Origin: Azolla caroliniana
Lineage: Eukaryota > Polypodiophyta
Length of the DNA stretch: 64,000 nt
NCBI GenBank assembly: GCA_043228905.1
Contig: JBHGNT010000009.1
Coordinates: forward strand, 20,708,001 to 20,772,000
Direction: 5' to 3'
This document shows positions 9,451 to 18,719 of the stretch, one piece after another (within the stretch, counting starts at the first letter, position 1; every line of letters starts with the position of its first letter). Made by a program: the position numbers and the translations under genes. The notes beneath the pieces were generated by a model. That model searched no databases and was not told where the DNA came from. It was given only the letters and a program-made list of their open reading frames with translations.

Positions 9451-11625
9451 ATGGCAAGTACGAGTGCAATGGATCCGGTAATGTTGTTTATTGAAAAGTT
9501 GAATCAAGATCGATTATTTCATGCCTTACGAGAAGTCCGAGAGAAGATTGGTATGTTTGATGGCACAAATATTTCGAAGTATGTGAATATATATTATGAT
9601 GAAATGGAAATGTCTGGTATAAATGATGTCAATATGATAGCAAACTTTTATAAATTAGTGGACATGGAATTAAGAGATAGAATTCATGAAATACAAGCAT
9701 TGCATAGTTTGGATTGGAACGCATTCAAAGAAGCACTTGTGTCTGAATATGCTCGTGAGGATTTCTCTCGAGTTACTATGCGTTTATTTCATGAATGGAT
9801 CTTAAAAGAAGATAAAGGGTTATCTGTGGCTGACACAAAAAAAGAGTTTGATAGGATGTATGGACACTTAAAGCCAAAAGAAAGAAATTCTTTGTCTTGG
9901 CAAAAGGTTGCTTTATTTTTGCAGGCAGTTGACAAGAGATATAGAAAAGAATTGGAATTCATGCTTGAAGTACCAAATACTGAGGATGGTATAACTGCAG
10001 ATTGGAATGAGGTAACAAATGCTTGTAATAAATTTATGAAAAGAATGCAAAAGAATGGTGCAATGCTACAAATACCACATGTGGGAATCACAAATCGGCT
10101 TGAGCAAAACATCGAAGTTCAAAGACTTGGTCGAGAACCATCACACGAAATGGTCCATCATTCACGAGAAATGATCGAAACTAAGAGTGAGTCTTTGCTT
10201 GATGATTTAGTTCAAAGTATGAAAGATCTAACAATTAAAGTGGCAAAGCTTGAGAATGGTCAGACTTCGAGGTCAAGGGAACCATTTCGACCTCGATGCA
10301 TGTGGTGTGATAGTCTCGAACATCGATTACGTGATTGTGCGGAATATAAAGACATGGAAAATCGAGACTTGGTCTATTGGAAAAATGGTAACATTTATTT
10401 AACTGAAACTAGAAGTCCACTTACAAAGAACTTTGGTGATGGTGGTGTTAAGGTTAAATTTGAAGAAGCTGAAGAAAAGAAGGCTTCCGCAATGTACTAC
10501 TCGGCAACAGCAGGAATGCGCCTCGATGACATGCCATCTCGGTCATCATTCTGGGAGAAGGTTGTAAGTACCGCACAAAAGCAAAAGATGAAGATGGAAG
10601 ACCTTCGTGTTGCCGGAGATTCTGTAAGGAAAAACACTGGATGGGATGTTCCAGTAGATGCTATGACGGTCTATGCTCAGATGGCAGAACACCAAGAGCA
10701 TGAGGTGATAGTGGAAGAAAAAAGGAAAAGATCGGATGATGAGATTGGCTCAACCAAAAAGCATGAAACAAGAGAAAGCAAAAGAAAAGAGATGGACGCA
10801 AAAGTTGAAAAAGGTAAATCTGGTCCTTCATTCAAATTAATGTCTGATATTGAAAAGGATACAGATTTAAAGAAAGTTTTAGAAACAAGAATACTAGACA
10901 GTCGAGTAGAATTTACACTAAGAGAAGTGTTAGGTATTGCAAAAAAGGAATTTCATGATGAAATAATTGATATTGTGCGAAGAAAGAAGCAAGTAAATGA
11001 GCAGGTTAAAGAGACAAATCCGAAGGTGGCATATGAAGTGGTGAGCAACGAGTCAAACAATATCGTTGTTGACTCTCAACATGCATCAACCTCAATGATA
11101 AATTCAACAGATGTAAGAAGCCATTACTCTCGCAAATGTTGGGCAAGAGCCACTACTGAGACTCATGTGAAGATTGGAAATGTTCCAGACCCCGTGATGG
11201 CACTTATTGATCATGGTTCTGAAATAAATATAATGAGTGCTGATTTTTACAGGAAAGGTAGATGGCCAATTGATACTCAACATGGTTGGCGAGTAAAAGC
11301 TGCCACATCAGTCACGGAAGATTTATTTGGTGCATGCCCAAATGTAAAGGTTACTATTGGTGATATAGAGGTAGATCAACATTTCTTTGTGCAGGAAGGA
11401 TCTACCTATCCAATAATCCTGGGGCAACCATACATTACAGCGGTACGAATGGAGACCAAAGTCCTCGACAATGGTTCTGCCTATGCAAAAATCCGTAGCC
11501 AAGATGGACGACGAACTGTACAATTTATGACAGTTCGCCCAAATCATGAGAGGAACAAGCAAGAGCTTCGTGATCATTCAATACCAAAAGACTATGATGA
11601 TTTTGATAATCAGGTTTTTGACTAG
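9451..11625 (+). CDS. Element B Gag-protease polyprotein
   Basis: A 724-residue open frame starting 68 bp after the 5' LTR. The first half is a retrotransposon Gag (capsid-like, DWNAFKEALVSEY near residue 89). A single CCHC zinc knuckle at C283, C286, H291 and C296 binds nucleic acid. A charged linker follows, then an aspartic protease with D587-H588-G589 (LIDHGSEINIMS) and PIILGQPYITAVRMETKVLD. His after the catalytic Asp is unusual, since Thr or Ser is standard, but element A shares it. The frame is intact and ends with TAG. The downstream pol is in the +1 frame, so pol expression would need frameshifting, reinitiation or a separate message. Confidence 0.93.
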   Translation: MASTSAMDPVMLFIEKLNQDRLFHALREVREKIGMFDGTNISKYVNIYYDEMEMSGINDVNMIANFYKLVDMELRDRIHEIQALHSLDWNAFKEALVSEYAREDFSRVTMRLFHEWILKEDKGLSVADTKKEFDRMYGHLKPKERNSLSWQKVALFLQAVDKRYRKELEFMLEVPNTEDGITADWNEVTNACNKFMKRMQKNGAMLQIPHVGITNRLEQNIEVQRLGREPSHEMVHHSREMIETKSESLLDDLVQSMKDLTIKVAKLENGQTSRSREPFRPRCMWCDSLEHRLRDCAEYKDMENRDLVYWKNGNIYLTETRSPLTKNFGDGGVKVKFEEAEEKKASAMYYSATAGMRLDDMPSRSSFWEKVVSTAQKQKMKMEDLRVAGDSVRKNTGWDVPVDAMTVYAQMAEHQEHEVIVEEKRKRSDDEIGSTKKHETRESKRKEMDAKVEKGKSGPSFKLMSDIEKDTDLKKVLETRILDSRVEFTLREVLGIAKKEFHDEIIDIVRRKKQVNEQVKETNPKVAYEVVSNESNNIVVDSQHASTSMINSTDVRSHYSRKCWARATTETHVKIGNVPDPVMALIDHGSEINIMSADFYRKGRWPIDTQHGWRVKAATSVTEDLFGACPNVKVTIGDIEVDQHFFVQEGSTYPIILGQPYITAVRMETKVLDNGSAYAKIRSQDGRRTVQFMTVRPNHERNKQELRDHSIPKDYDDFDNQVFD

Positions 11626-12382
11626 GACTGTTGCGAGTGAGGGTTGCAATAGTCCCATTATTAAAAGACCCTCATATAGGGCATTACAACATATGAATAA
11701 GTCATTTCATGTTTCGGAAAGTGGTGCTATATGTGTGACTAGGATGTATGAATGCAAGAGGAACTTGAAAAAGAATGCTAATCTGTTTCAGCAGGCATTG
11801 AAGGATAATGGAGTACTTGAAATGGAAGAGCAGATTGAAAGTGTTATGGAAGAAATTTCTTTTGCAAATACTTTAGAAGAGTTAGAAATATATTTGAAAG
11901 AAGATGATGAGAATGTTAGAAAGATACATGTAAACTCAATTGATATGTATTATGAGATTGATAGGTATAATTGTAAATATGAAGAAGTGGAAAGTTTATG
12001 TAATACAAAATACAAAACAATAGATAAAAAGGTCAAACCTGCTGCAGTACCATTACCTATTGGTAGTGAAGAGAAGATGGAGGCAGCAGCAACCGAGCCT
12101 ATGCTTCGACCAATAGAGAAGATCGGACATCACTTCACTTCGGAGACAATAAATAACTTGAGAATCGGAAGGGGTGAATTTCTTCTGCAATCAGAGATCG
12201 TGACTTTCAAAGAAATGATCTTTAGGCATGGGAAAGCGTTCGCATTCAAAGCTGAGGAGATTGGTTGTGTAAATCCAAAGGTGGTGACGCCAATGGTAAT
12301 ATTTACTATCCCTCATATCCTTGGAATTTTAAACCTATTGAAGTACCGAGAGCTCGATTACCTCAATTGTTGGAGTTGTTGA
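11546..12382 (+). CDS. Element B protease-RT spacer, start of pol
   Basis: A 278-residue frame overlapping the end of gag-protease by 80 bp in the +1 frame. The conserved part runs from about YECKRNLKKN through KYKTIDKKVKPAAVPLP and FAFKAEEIGCVNP, all matched in element A. After IPHI near 12315 it leaves the conserved frame, and the true continuation PWNFKPIEVPRARL is in the frame of the next entry. The simplest reading is loss of one C in the CATATCCTTGG stretch. The start codon is uncertain, as translation may begin by frameshift. Confidence 0.75.
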   Translation: MRGTSKSFVIIQYQKTMMILIIRFLTRTVASEGCNSPIIKRPSYRALQHMNKSFHVSESGAICVTRMYECKRNLKKNANLFQQALKDNGVLEMEEQIESVMEEISFANTLEELEIYLKEDDENVRKIHVNSIDMYYEIDRYNCKYEEVESLCNTKYKTIDKKVKPAAVPLPIGSEEKMEAAATEPMLRPIEKIGHHFTSETINNLRIGRGEFLLQSEIVTFKEMIFRHGKAFAFKAEEIGCVNPKVVTPMVIFTIPHILGILNLLKYRELDYLNCWSC

Positions 12383-15075
12383 AGGATAAAGTCAAGATGA
12401 AGATTTTAGAGCCTTCAAATGCACCATACTCCAATAGATGGTTCACAGTTCCAAAGAAAGATGGTTCTCTAAGATTCATTCAAGATCTACAACCAGTCAA
12501 CAAAGTCACAATCCGAAATGCAGGAATCGGACCGATCGTTGATGAATTTGCGGAAGCGTTTGCTGGAAGAGCGATTTACTTTATGGGAGACCTATATTCA
12601 GGATACGACCAATTTCAACTAGCAATTGATAGTCGCAACATCACAACAATGAAAACACCAATTGGGTTGGTTCGAATGTGCACTCTACCTCAAGGTGCGA
12701 CGAATTCAGTTGCTCATATGATGAATGCAATGAACAAAGTTCTACATGAATACATCCCAAAGGTAACTATGCCATTTTTAGATGATATTCCTATTAAGGG
12801 ATGCTTAGAAAGAGAGAAAGATGAGACTATGGTTGGAAATGGTTGCAGAAAGTTTGTGATGGACCACATTAATGACTGTGAAAGTATTTTAAATAAGCTT
12901 GAGCAGGTACATTTGACACTATCAGGAACAAAGTCTTGCTTTGGGCAAAACGAAGTTCTAATAGTTGGTCATATGTGTGGGTGGTATGGGAGGAAGTCTT
13001 CACCGATCAAAATTAACGCAATACAAAATATGAAGGAAGTTTGCGACTCGGTAACAGAGGTGAGAAGATTTTTGGGTGCTTGTGTGTTTTATCATATTTG
13101 GTTACCACACTTTGCACATGTCTCAGATCCTCTCTACCAACTTTTAAGAAAAGGAAAGAAGTTTATTTGGACTGATGAACATACACAAGTTGTTCAACAG
13201 CTGAAAGAAGCATTACTGAAAGCACCAGTTCTTCGTCAACCAGACTACAAAGGTGAAAGACCAATTATAGTAACAGTTGATACTAGCCCAATCGGGATCG
13301 GTTGGGTTATCAACCAAGAAGATGAAGACCAACATCGATATGCTATCAGATTTGGAGCAAAGATATTAAATGAAAGACAAAGAAACTATGCACAAGTTAA
13401 ACGAGAATTGTGGGGTTTGCTTACTGCATTAAAAACAGATAGAGATTACTTGATCGGAGCAGATGTAGTGGTTGAAACGGATTGTTTGCCACTCATTGGA
13501 ATGATAGCAAGTTGCACGACACCAGATATTGCAATGCTTCGGTGGATTGCATACATCAGAACCATGAACCCAGAATTGCGGCATATAAAGGGAAAAGACA
13601 ACCCAGTTGCAGATATGCTGTCAAGGGCAAGGTTCATAAATGAAAAGGTGATGCAAACTGAAGATAAGAACTGGGCAACTACAAGCCATCAATTTGCTCA
13701 TCAAGAATCTATTATGCCTCATGATGAGTTTAATGTAAGTATAATGTTCAAAGACACAGAGTATGAAGGTCAATGGTTAGAAATAGGAAATTTTCTAAAG
13801 ACTCAAGAAGCCAACCCATCATGGTCGAAGAAACAATTAAATGAATTTCGAAGACGAGCATTCAAGTTTTTTTTACATGAAGGGCATTTATGGAGGCATC
13901 CAAAAAGGCCAACCGAAAATCCTCTTCGAGTCATTTGTAAGGATGACATTAAGAGAAAATTAATTAATGAATTCCATGATAGTTTGTGGGCAGGACATAG
14001 AGGCATATGGGCAACATTTATGAAGTTGAAAGAAAAGTATTGGTGGCCACATATGTATAAAGATGTAACGAAATTTGTGGAAACCTGTGAGGTTTGCCAG
14101 AGGTATTCAACTATCCGGTATCGAGATGAGTTAAAACCAACATATTCATCATCAATGCATTATAAATGGATGGTTGATCTAGTGACAATGCCACTTGGGG
14201 AAGATCAAATGCGATATTTAGTACTAGCAAGAGAAGACCTTACAAACCAAGTAGAAGGAAGACCACTACGACAAAAAACAACTAGAGCTGTATGTAAATT
14301 TTTGTTAGAAGATGTAATATGTCGTTATGGGTGTGTTGGTAAAATAATTGCAGATAGAGGAGAACTCGACTCTGATGAAGCTAGAGAATTCTTCAGCCGA
14401 ATAGGGGTCAAATTATCACTTACAACTGCATATAATCCAGAAGCCAATGGAAAGATTGAAAGAGGACATAGCCCAATAGTTAAGGCGATCGTGAAAAGCT
14501 GTAAAGGTAAAATAAGAGATTGGCCACGCATGCTACCTTATGCACTATGGGCAGATCGAACAACTCATAGTTCAGTAACAGGATACATGCCAGCTGAATT
14601 GATACTTGGTCAAAAGCCCATCATGCCGATAGAAGAATCGATTATGTCATGGATATCTATTCCATGGAGAGAAGAGGTGAGCAGAGAAGAATTACTTGCA
14701 TTGCGAATTCAACAATTAGAGCGTCGACCTGAAGATATAGAAATCGCAGCCCAACGATTGAAGGAGGCTCGACTAAAGAATAAAATCCGTTTTGATAAAA
14801 CTCATAGAATTCGACCTAAGAAAATAGAAGAAAGAGATTGGGTGCTCGTGTATGATAGCAGTTTAGATAATCAACATAGCACCGTCCGCAAGTTTGCTGA
14901 AAGATGGTTTGGGCCTTATATAGTAAGAAAAGTATATGATAACTTTACTTATAAGCTTAGTGAATTGGATGGGACACTAATCCTAAACGTGGTAGCTGGA
15001 AAGAGGATAAAAGTATTTAAGAAAAGGTTTGAGCTTGAACCTCCTCCAATAGATCAACATGAAGATGAAAGATAG
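12265..15075 (+). CDS. Element B RT - RNase H - integrase
   Basis: A 936-residue frame. Real coding probably starts at about 12318, after a frameshift. RT is near residues 45-260 with FIQDLQPVN, DLYSGYDQFQLA and the catalytic F171-L-D-D174 in place of YxDD, followed by a segment with FVMDHINDCESIL not usual in plant gypsy elements. RNase H has VDTSPIGIGW, ETDCLPL and PVADMLSR. Integrase has a zinc finger (FHDS, AGHRG, TCEVC), catalytic D638, D697 and E732, and GPYIV in the C-terminal module. D697 and E732 are 34 residues apart, one fewer than in element C-type integrases. No chromodomain is present. Confidence 0.93.
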   Translation: MCKSKGGDANGNIYYPSYPWNFKPIEVPRARLPQLLELLKDKVKMKILEPSNAPYSNRWFTVPKKDGSLRFIQDLQPVNKVTIRNAGIGPIVDEFAEAFAGRAIYFMGDLYSGYDQFQLAIDSRNITTMKTPIGLVRMCTLPQGATNSVAHMMNAMNKVLHEYIPKVTMPFLDDIPIKGCLEREKDETMVGNGCRKFVMDHINDCESILNKLEQVHLTLSGTKSCFGQNEVLIVGHMCGWYGRKSSPIKINAIQNMKEVCDSVTEVRRFLGACVFYHIWLPHFAHVSDPLYQLLRKGKKFIWTDEHTQVVQQLKEALLKAPVLRQPDYKGERPIIVTVDTSPIGIGWVINQEDEDQHRYAIRFGAKILNERQRNYAQVKRELWGLLTALKTDRDYLIGADVVVETDCLPLIGMIASCTTPDIAMLRWIAYIRTMNPELRHIKGKDNPVADMLSRARFINEKVMQTEDKNWATTSHQFAHQESIMPHDEFNVSIMFKDTEYEGQWLEIGNFLKTQEANPSWSKKQLNEFRRRAFKFFLHEGHLWRHPKRPTENPLRVICKDDIKRKLINEFHDSLWAGHRGIWATFMKLKEKYWWPHMYKDVTKFVETCEVCQRYSTIRYRDELKPTYSSSMHYKWMVDLVTMPLGEDQMRYLVLAREDLTNQVEGRPLRQKTTRAVCKFLLEDVICRYGCVGKIIADRGELDSDEAREFFSRIGVKLSLTTAYNPEANGKIERGHSPIVKAIVKSCKGKIRDWPRMLPYALWADRTTHSSVTGYMPAELILGQKPIMPIEESIMSWISIPWREEVSREELLALRIQQLERRPEDIEIAAQRLKEARLKNKIRFDKTHRIRPKKIEERDWVLVYDSSLDNQHSTVRKFAERWFGPYIVRKVYDNFTYKLSELDGTLILNVVAGKRIKVFKKRFELEPPPIDQHEDER

Positions 15076-15103
15076 TGGCACATGCCGGAGGATGTGCAGG
15101 TCT

Positions 15104-15115
15104 AGAGGGGGTGGA
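15104..15115 (+). other. Element B polypurine tract
   Basis: AGAGGGGGTGGA lies immediately before the 3' LTR. Confidence 0.75.
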
Positions 15116-16179
15116 TGTCGTGAAGTACGAAAGCTTCACATTAAAAGTCTACAATAAGATAAATACGTAATGAAAATAACATTTGATAATGTTTTATATA
15201 TAAAGATAATATTAACAACACATATGATAATATTATATATATGTAAAGAAAAATAATATATATATATAGATAAATATATTATATTACACGAATAAGAGAG
15301 GACTTGAACCAATAACCCCACCCTATGACTCTCAAATCTTACCATTTACTCTATACTAGTAATATACATAAAATAAAGCATACTTTATATATACTTTATA
15401 TTACATAAAGGATTTGCTTCAGATATAAGAATAAAGTTGTATGTTGTATTCAATAGTATTTTGAGATTCGAACCCACAACCTCATATACCAAAGTCAACA
15501 CACCTACCATTAGGCTAGGCCCTTTCTCTTTAAGATTATATTTTCATGTTTATTGTTATTGCATATATTGTTTCATACATAAAAGCTCAAATGAGCGAGA
15601 TGTTTATCATGCATCACATGCATTTCATGCACTACATGCATGACTTGAACCCTCCAATGCATCATATGCATGGGGGCACCTATTTAAATGGTGAAAGAGA
15701 AGATCAAAGGGAGATATGTATGAGATATGAATCAAATTATATATTTCATAAGAGATACCATAAAAATAGAGAAAGAAGGGAAGAAGTTTAACATAAACGT
15801 GGAGCTCTAGCTTGGTGTTCGTGGTGGTCAACTCTCAACAAGAGGGAGGCGGTTCGAGCCTTATCTTCATCAAAATATTGAAGTGAAGATTGTAATGGTC
15901 TACGATCAAGAAAGAGAAGAGCGATTACCTTGCAAGACAAAGTTCGGAGGTTCAATGATGTGCACAATCATTTTGTAACTCTTTTATCAAATAATTATAA
16001 ATCTCTTTTATTGCTTCAAATATCATTCTATATCCTATCTTGTCATATCTTGTTGATCACTATTTATCTATCTCTACTCTTTCGTCTCTTCCGTCCATAA
16101 TCCCAGTGATTCCTTCCTCACTTTCACGATATCTTTTGTCTACGCAACGCTACGCTTCTAGGCGAGCCACGCCACGACA
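15116..16179 (+). repeat. Element B 3' LTR, 1064 bp
   Basis: It starts TGTCGTGAAG and ends CACGACA at 16179. It is nearly identical to 8314-9383 apart from about four substitutions and several indels near 15418, 15450-15475, 15490-15500, 15520-15540 and 15620. The right target duplication CCGG follows at 16180-16183. Confidence 0.95.
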
Positions 16180-16388
16180 CCGGCAAGACGCCTCTCTTCC
16201 GGAATGTCCCGCATCAGCATTTCTGCCCTGTAGGACGCCAAATACTTCGTAGCATCCTTTCCGCTGAACCGGCCGATCGTACCGACAACCACCTCAATGG
16301 CTCTGTCGAGGGCGTCGGTGCCCTCGCGTGTGCTCAATATCCGATCCACGGCTGAAGCCATGGCCTCTGCAAGATCCAACCCCCTCAT
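16180..16388 (-). pseudogene. Element A gag N-terminal part
   Basis: The beginning of gag of element A, cut off from the rest by element B. It starts with ATG at 16388 and contains AMASAVDRILSTREGTDALD and RFSGKDATKYL. This aligns with the first 60 residues of the element B Gag (MFDGTNISKYV). The frame continues at 8313 when B and one CCGG are left out. Confidence 0.88.
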
Positions 16389-16410
16389 CTTCTACTCTTC
16401 TGCCGCCTCT

Positions 16411-16428
16411 TTCACGTCGGGTTCACCA
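16411..16428 (-). other. Element A primer binding site (tRNA-Trp type)
   Basis: The minus strand reads TGGTGAACCCGACGTGAA three bases after the 5' LTR, identical to the element B site. Confidence 0.8.
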
Positions 16429-16431
16429 AGA

Positions 16432-17077
16432 TGTCGAGGTATTCCTCGCGGATGCGTGGAATGAGGCGGGACCTCAGGGGTCTTGTACCGAAGAGCAAGA
16501 GAGAAAGGAGAAGGGAAGAGACCCACTACGTGCGAGCGTAGATTCACAGGGACACGGCCCTTCGACACAAGACGCGAGCGGGAAACCAACACAGAGAGAC
16601 ACGAAGTTATGTATGTATATATTATCAGAGACAAACAACAAGAAACACGAGTTCGGTTACAACTGAACAGGCCGACGAATAGATGTCGATGCCTGTTCGT
16701 AAACGCTCAGAAAGAAAGGAGTAGATTGGAGGTGCTGCCGGAAGCACTCGGGCATTCCTCAGAGCAGCGCGAGCCTCCCGAAAACCTGCACAGAAAGAAG
16801 CTGCCGAGTATGGAAGAGAGAGAAGCCTTCGGTCGACAACCCAACAGCACTTCGTCCCCTCTCTAAAACGCGATCCCCTCCCCCTTCTCGTCTCCCTCCT
16901 TTTATAGGCAAGGAAGGAGCCGTTTCCCCTTTTCTTCCTACCCACTAAATCTACCTACCTCGGATCTTCTATGTACCTAATTCTCCCTTATGTACAATAT
17001 AAGGCGTACGGGCATGAAGAGCCGGTTCCTACGCCCCGGTGCACCGATTCTACTTGTGGACGGTTTTCTTCACGACA
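16432..17077 (-). repeat. Element A 5' LTR (right copy)
   Basis: 646 bp, with TGTCGTGAAG as its start on the element strand. It would have been the promoter copy. It matches 2221-2866 except for about 14 transitions. Confidence 0.95.
16899..16908 (-). promoter_or_regulatory. TATA box of element A
   Basis: CCTATAAAAG on the minus strand inside the 5' LTR, in an otherwise GC-rich context. Confidence 0.6.
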
Positions 17078-17514
17078 ACGTGGTCAATATGAAAGTTTCA
17101 CAGGCCATGCCGATGCCATTTTCAGGAAGCAAATGCATTTTAAAAGGATATGGACCTCTATGCTCATTTTTAGGGAAGATGGAGAACACATAATTTGGAT
17201 GTATATTGTTCCCATGATTTTGGGAAACAATGTCTACTAACTTTGTTTATGGACATTCTGTTGTTACAGATTTTGGGTGCTATAGGTTACATTGAATGCT
17301 CAATTGCAGTTTGGGAGGAGTAGACGATAAAAATCTTGGAGATATGGTGTACAAATATGTGTTGTTCTTGTATATACACATCAAATCGACTATGAGGAAT
17401 GGCGCTGGAAAGTTGTTGCTATTGCTGACTATGCTCAACAAATCGGCCATGATGAGAGTACAAGGGAATCGGTCAAAAACTTAAAACAGGGGAAATTTAA
17501 GAGAAAAGAAGAGA
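17078..17514. other. Flank right of element A
   Basis: It starts with the right target duplication ACGT (17078-17081). Before the insertion it was contiguous with sequence ending at 2216. I see no convincing gene in it. Confidence 0.5.
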
Positions 17515-17870
17515 ATGTCAAAAGAACATTTCAATGTTGTGTCATTTCTCAAAGCTTGTACTTGGTGGAAGGATCTTTGTGAGGGTTCTAGAATACATGC
17601 ATATATTGTGAGAAAAAGGGTTGATGGAAAAGGCTCATACGTAGCAACTGATTTGATCAACATGTATATTAAATGTAGTGCTCCTTTGAAAGCACAAAAA
17701 CTGCTCAGAAAGTTTTCAACCTGAAATGTTATATTGTGGAATGGAGTGATAACTACAGGTGTACAGCGATTCCGATGTCCAAAGTATTATTTCAATCATC
17801 TCTCATCGGCATGGAGGCTGCAAATATCCATGAATCGAAAATGTTTTCAGGTCCCTTTCTCCTCATGAAT
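17515..17870 (+). pseudogene. PPR protein gene fragment
   Basis: The frame reads VVSFLKACTWWKDLCEGSRIHAYIV, then YVATDLINMYIKCSAPLKAQKLL and, after an in-frame TGA at 17722-17724, NVILWNGVITTG. This is the repeating pattern of plant PLS-class pentatricopeptide repeat proteins, which bind organellar RNA (LKAC, G..IHA.I, L..MY.KC, A.K.., WN..I). Only about two repeats remain, and the rest is degraded. The TGA could come from a CGA arginine codon. It is a relic, not a gene. Confidence 0.75.
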
Positions 17871-17959
17871 GGATGGATGAATTTATGGTTAGCATTAGCT
17901 TTGTTTTGGTGGGGTTCTTCTCACCGAAACAGCCATCAACTTTTGTATTGCATATGATT

Positions 17960-18719
17960 TTATAATACTAGGGTGTATCTTTTGTTTTAAAAAAAAGAGG
18001 GGGGGTAGATATTACTCCTATTGTGTACGATTCAACTTTGTTATATAGGCTCAAAACACATCCCTAGTAATTTGATTGAGTCACTTAATTCGACCATTAG
18101 ATGAGGATGCTCAAAGTAGTTTCCAAAATTTTAAAGACTTGAGTCTAGAAATGATTAGTAAATTTAAGAGTACCTATCATTACCTACATCCATTGGTAAC
18201 CTATAAAATCAAAGTAAGTTATCATTCAATTGTTTATCTATATCCAATTGTGTTTTTATCGTCCATGAGGCCAAATTTGAGTGAGCAAGTGTGTATACGT
18301 ATGAGAGAGAGAGAGCATTACATGCCATGCCCTCACTTAGTATGAGAGAGTTGTTGATAGGTACTTTCTTGGATACCGATCAATACAAGTCTTTCTGGTC
18401 ATTGTATGTTGTTGAGGACTCATGTTTGTATTGGAGATAAAATAGTAGTTGTCGTTTACTACATATGTGGTGTCTTTGTCATGGATACATTACTTTTGTG
18501 AATGCACAAACGTGGTTCATTCTTTGGGATGTTTCTTGGGTTTTGTGAGTTTTGCTTCTTGTGCTATGGGTTTTCATGCCGATGAAAAACAATGACAATT
18601 TGAATTTGACGATTGTAGTCGGAAATAAATACTTGAGTGCATTGTGGATTTTATTTTTAATGAATGCTTGTACAAGTATTGCATGATACATGTTTTAGAG
18701 AAAATAAATAAACTAAATA
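17960..18719. other. Intergenic DNA downstream of the GGT gene
   Basis: AT-rich. I see no coding frame of note. It should include the 3' UTR of the GGT gene, which ends at 18720 on the minus strand. Confidence 0.4.

Larger units (their letters stand above)
8314..16179 (+). mobile_element. Element B: Ty3/gypsy LTR retrotransposon nested in element A
   Basis: The element has a 5' LTR (8314-9383), a tRNA-Trp-like primer site, gag-protease (9451-11625), spacer and RT-RNaseH-integrase (about 11546-15075), a polypurine tract and a 3' LTR (15116-16179). LTR tips are TGTCGTG and CACGACA, an inverted repeat. It is AT-rich while its relative A is GC-rich. The two LTRs differ by only about four substitutions, so the insertion looks young, but they also differ by several 7-37 bp indels. 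The only clear coding break is a probable 1-nt deletion near 12315-12322. Confidence 0.96.
2221..17077 (-). mobile_element. Element A: Ty3/gypsy LTR retrotransposon, split by nested element B
   Basis: Element A lies on the minus strand. Its two 646-bp LTRs (2221-2866 and 16432-17077) differ at about 14 positions, all transitions by eye. They are flanked by the 4-bp direct repeat ACGT (2217-2220 and 17078-17081). In coding order it has the 5' LTR, a tRNA-Trp-like primer site, gag, protease, a spacer region, RT, RNase H, integrase, a polypurine tract and the 3' LTR. Gag is interrupted by element B at 8314-16179. Leaving out B and one copy of CCGG makes the gag frame continuous, so A was there first. 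The coding region is GC-rich, unlike nearly everything else here. Several stops and frameshifts show it is inactive. Confidence 0.95.
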
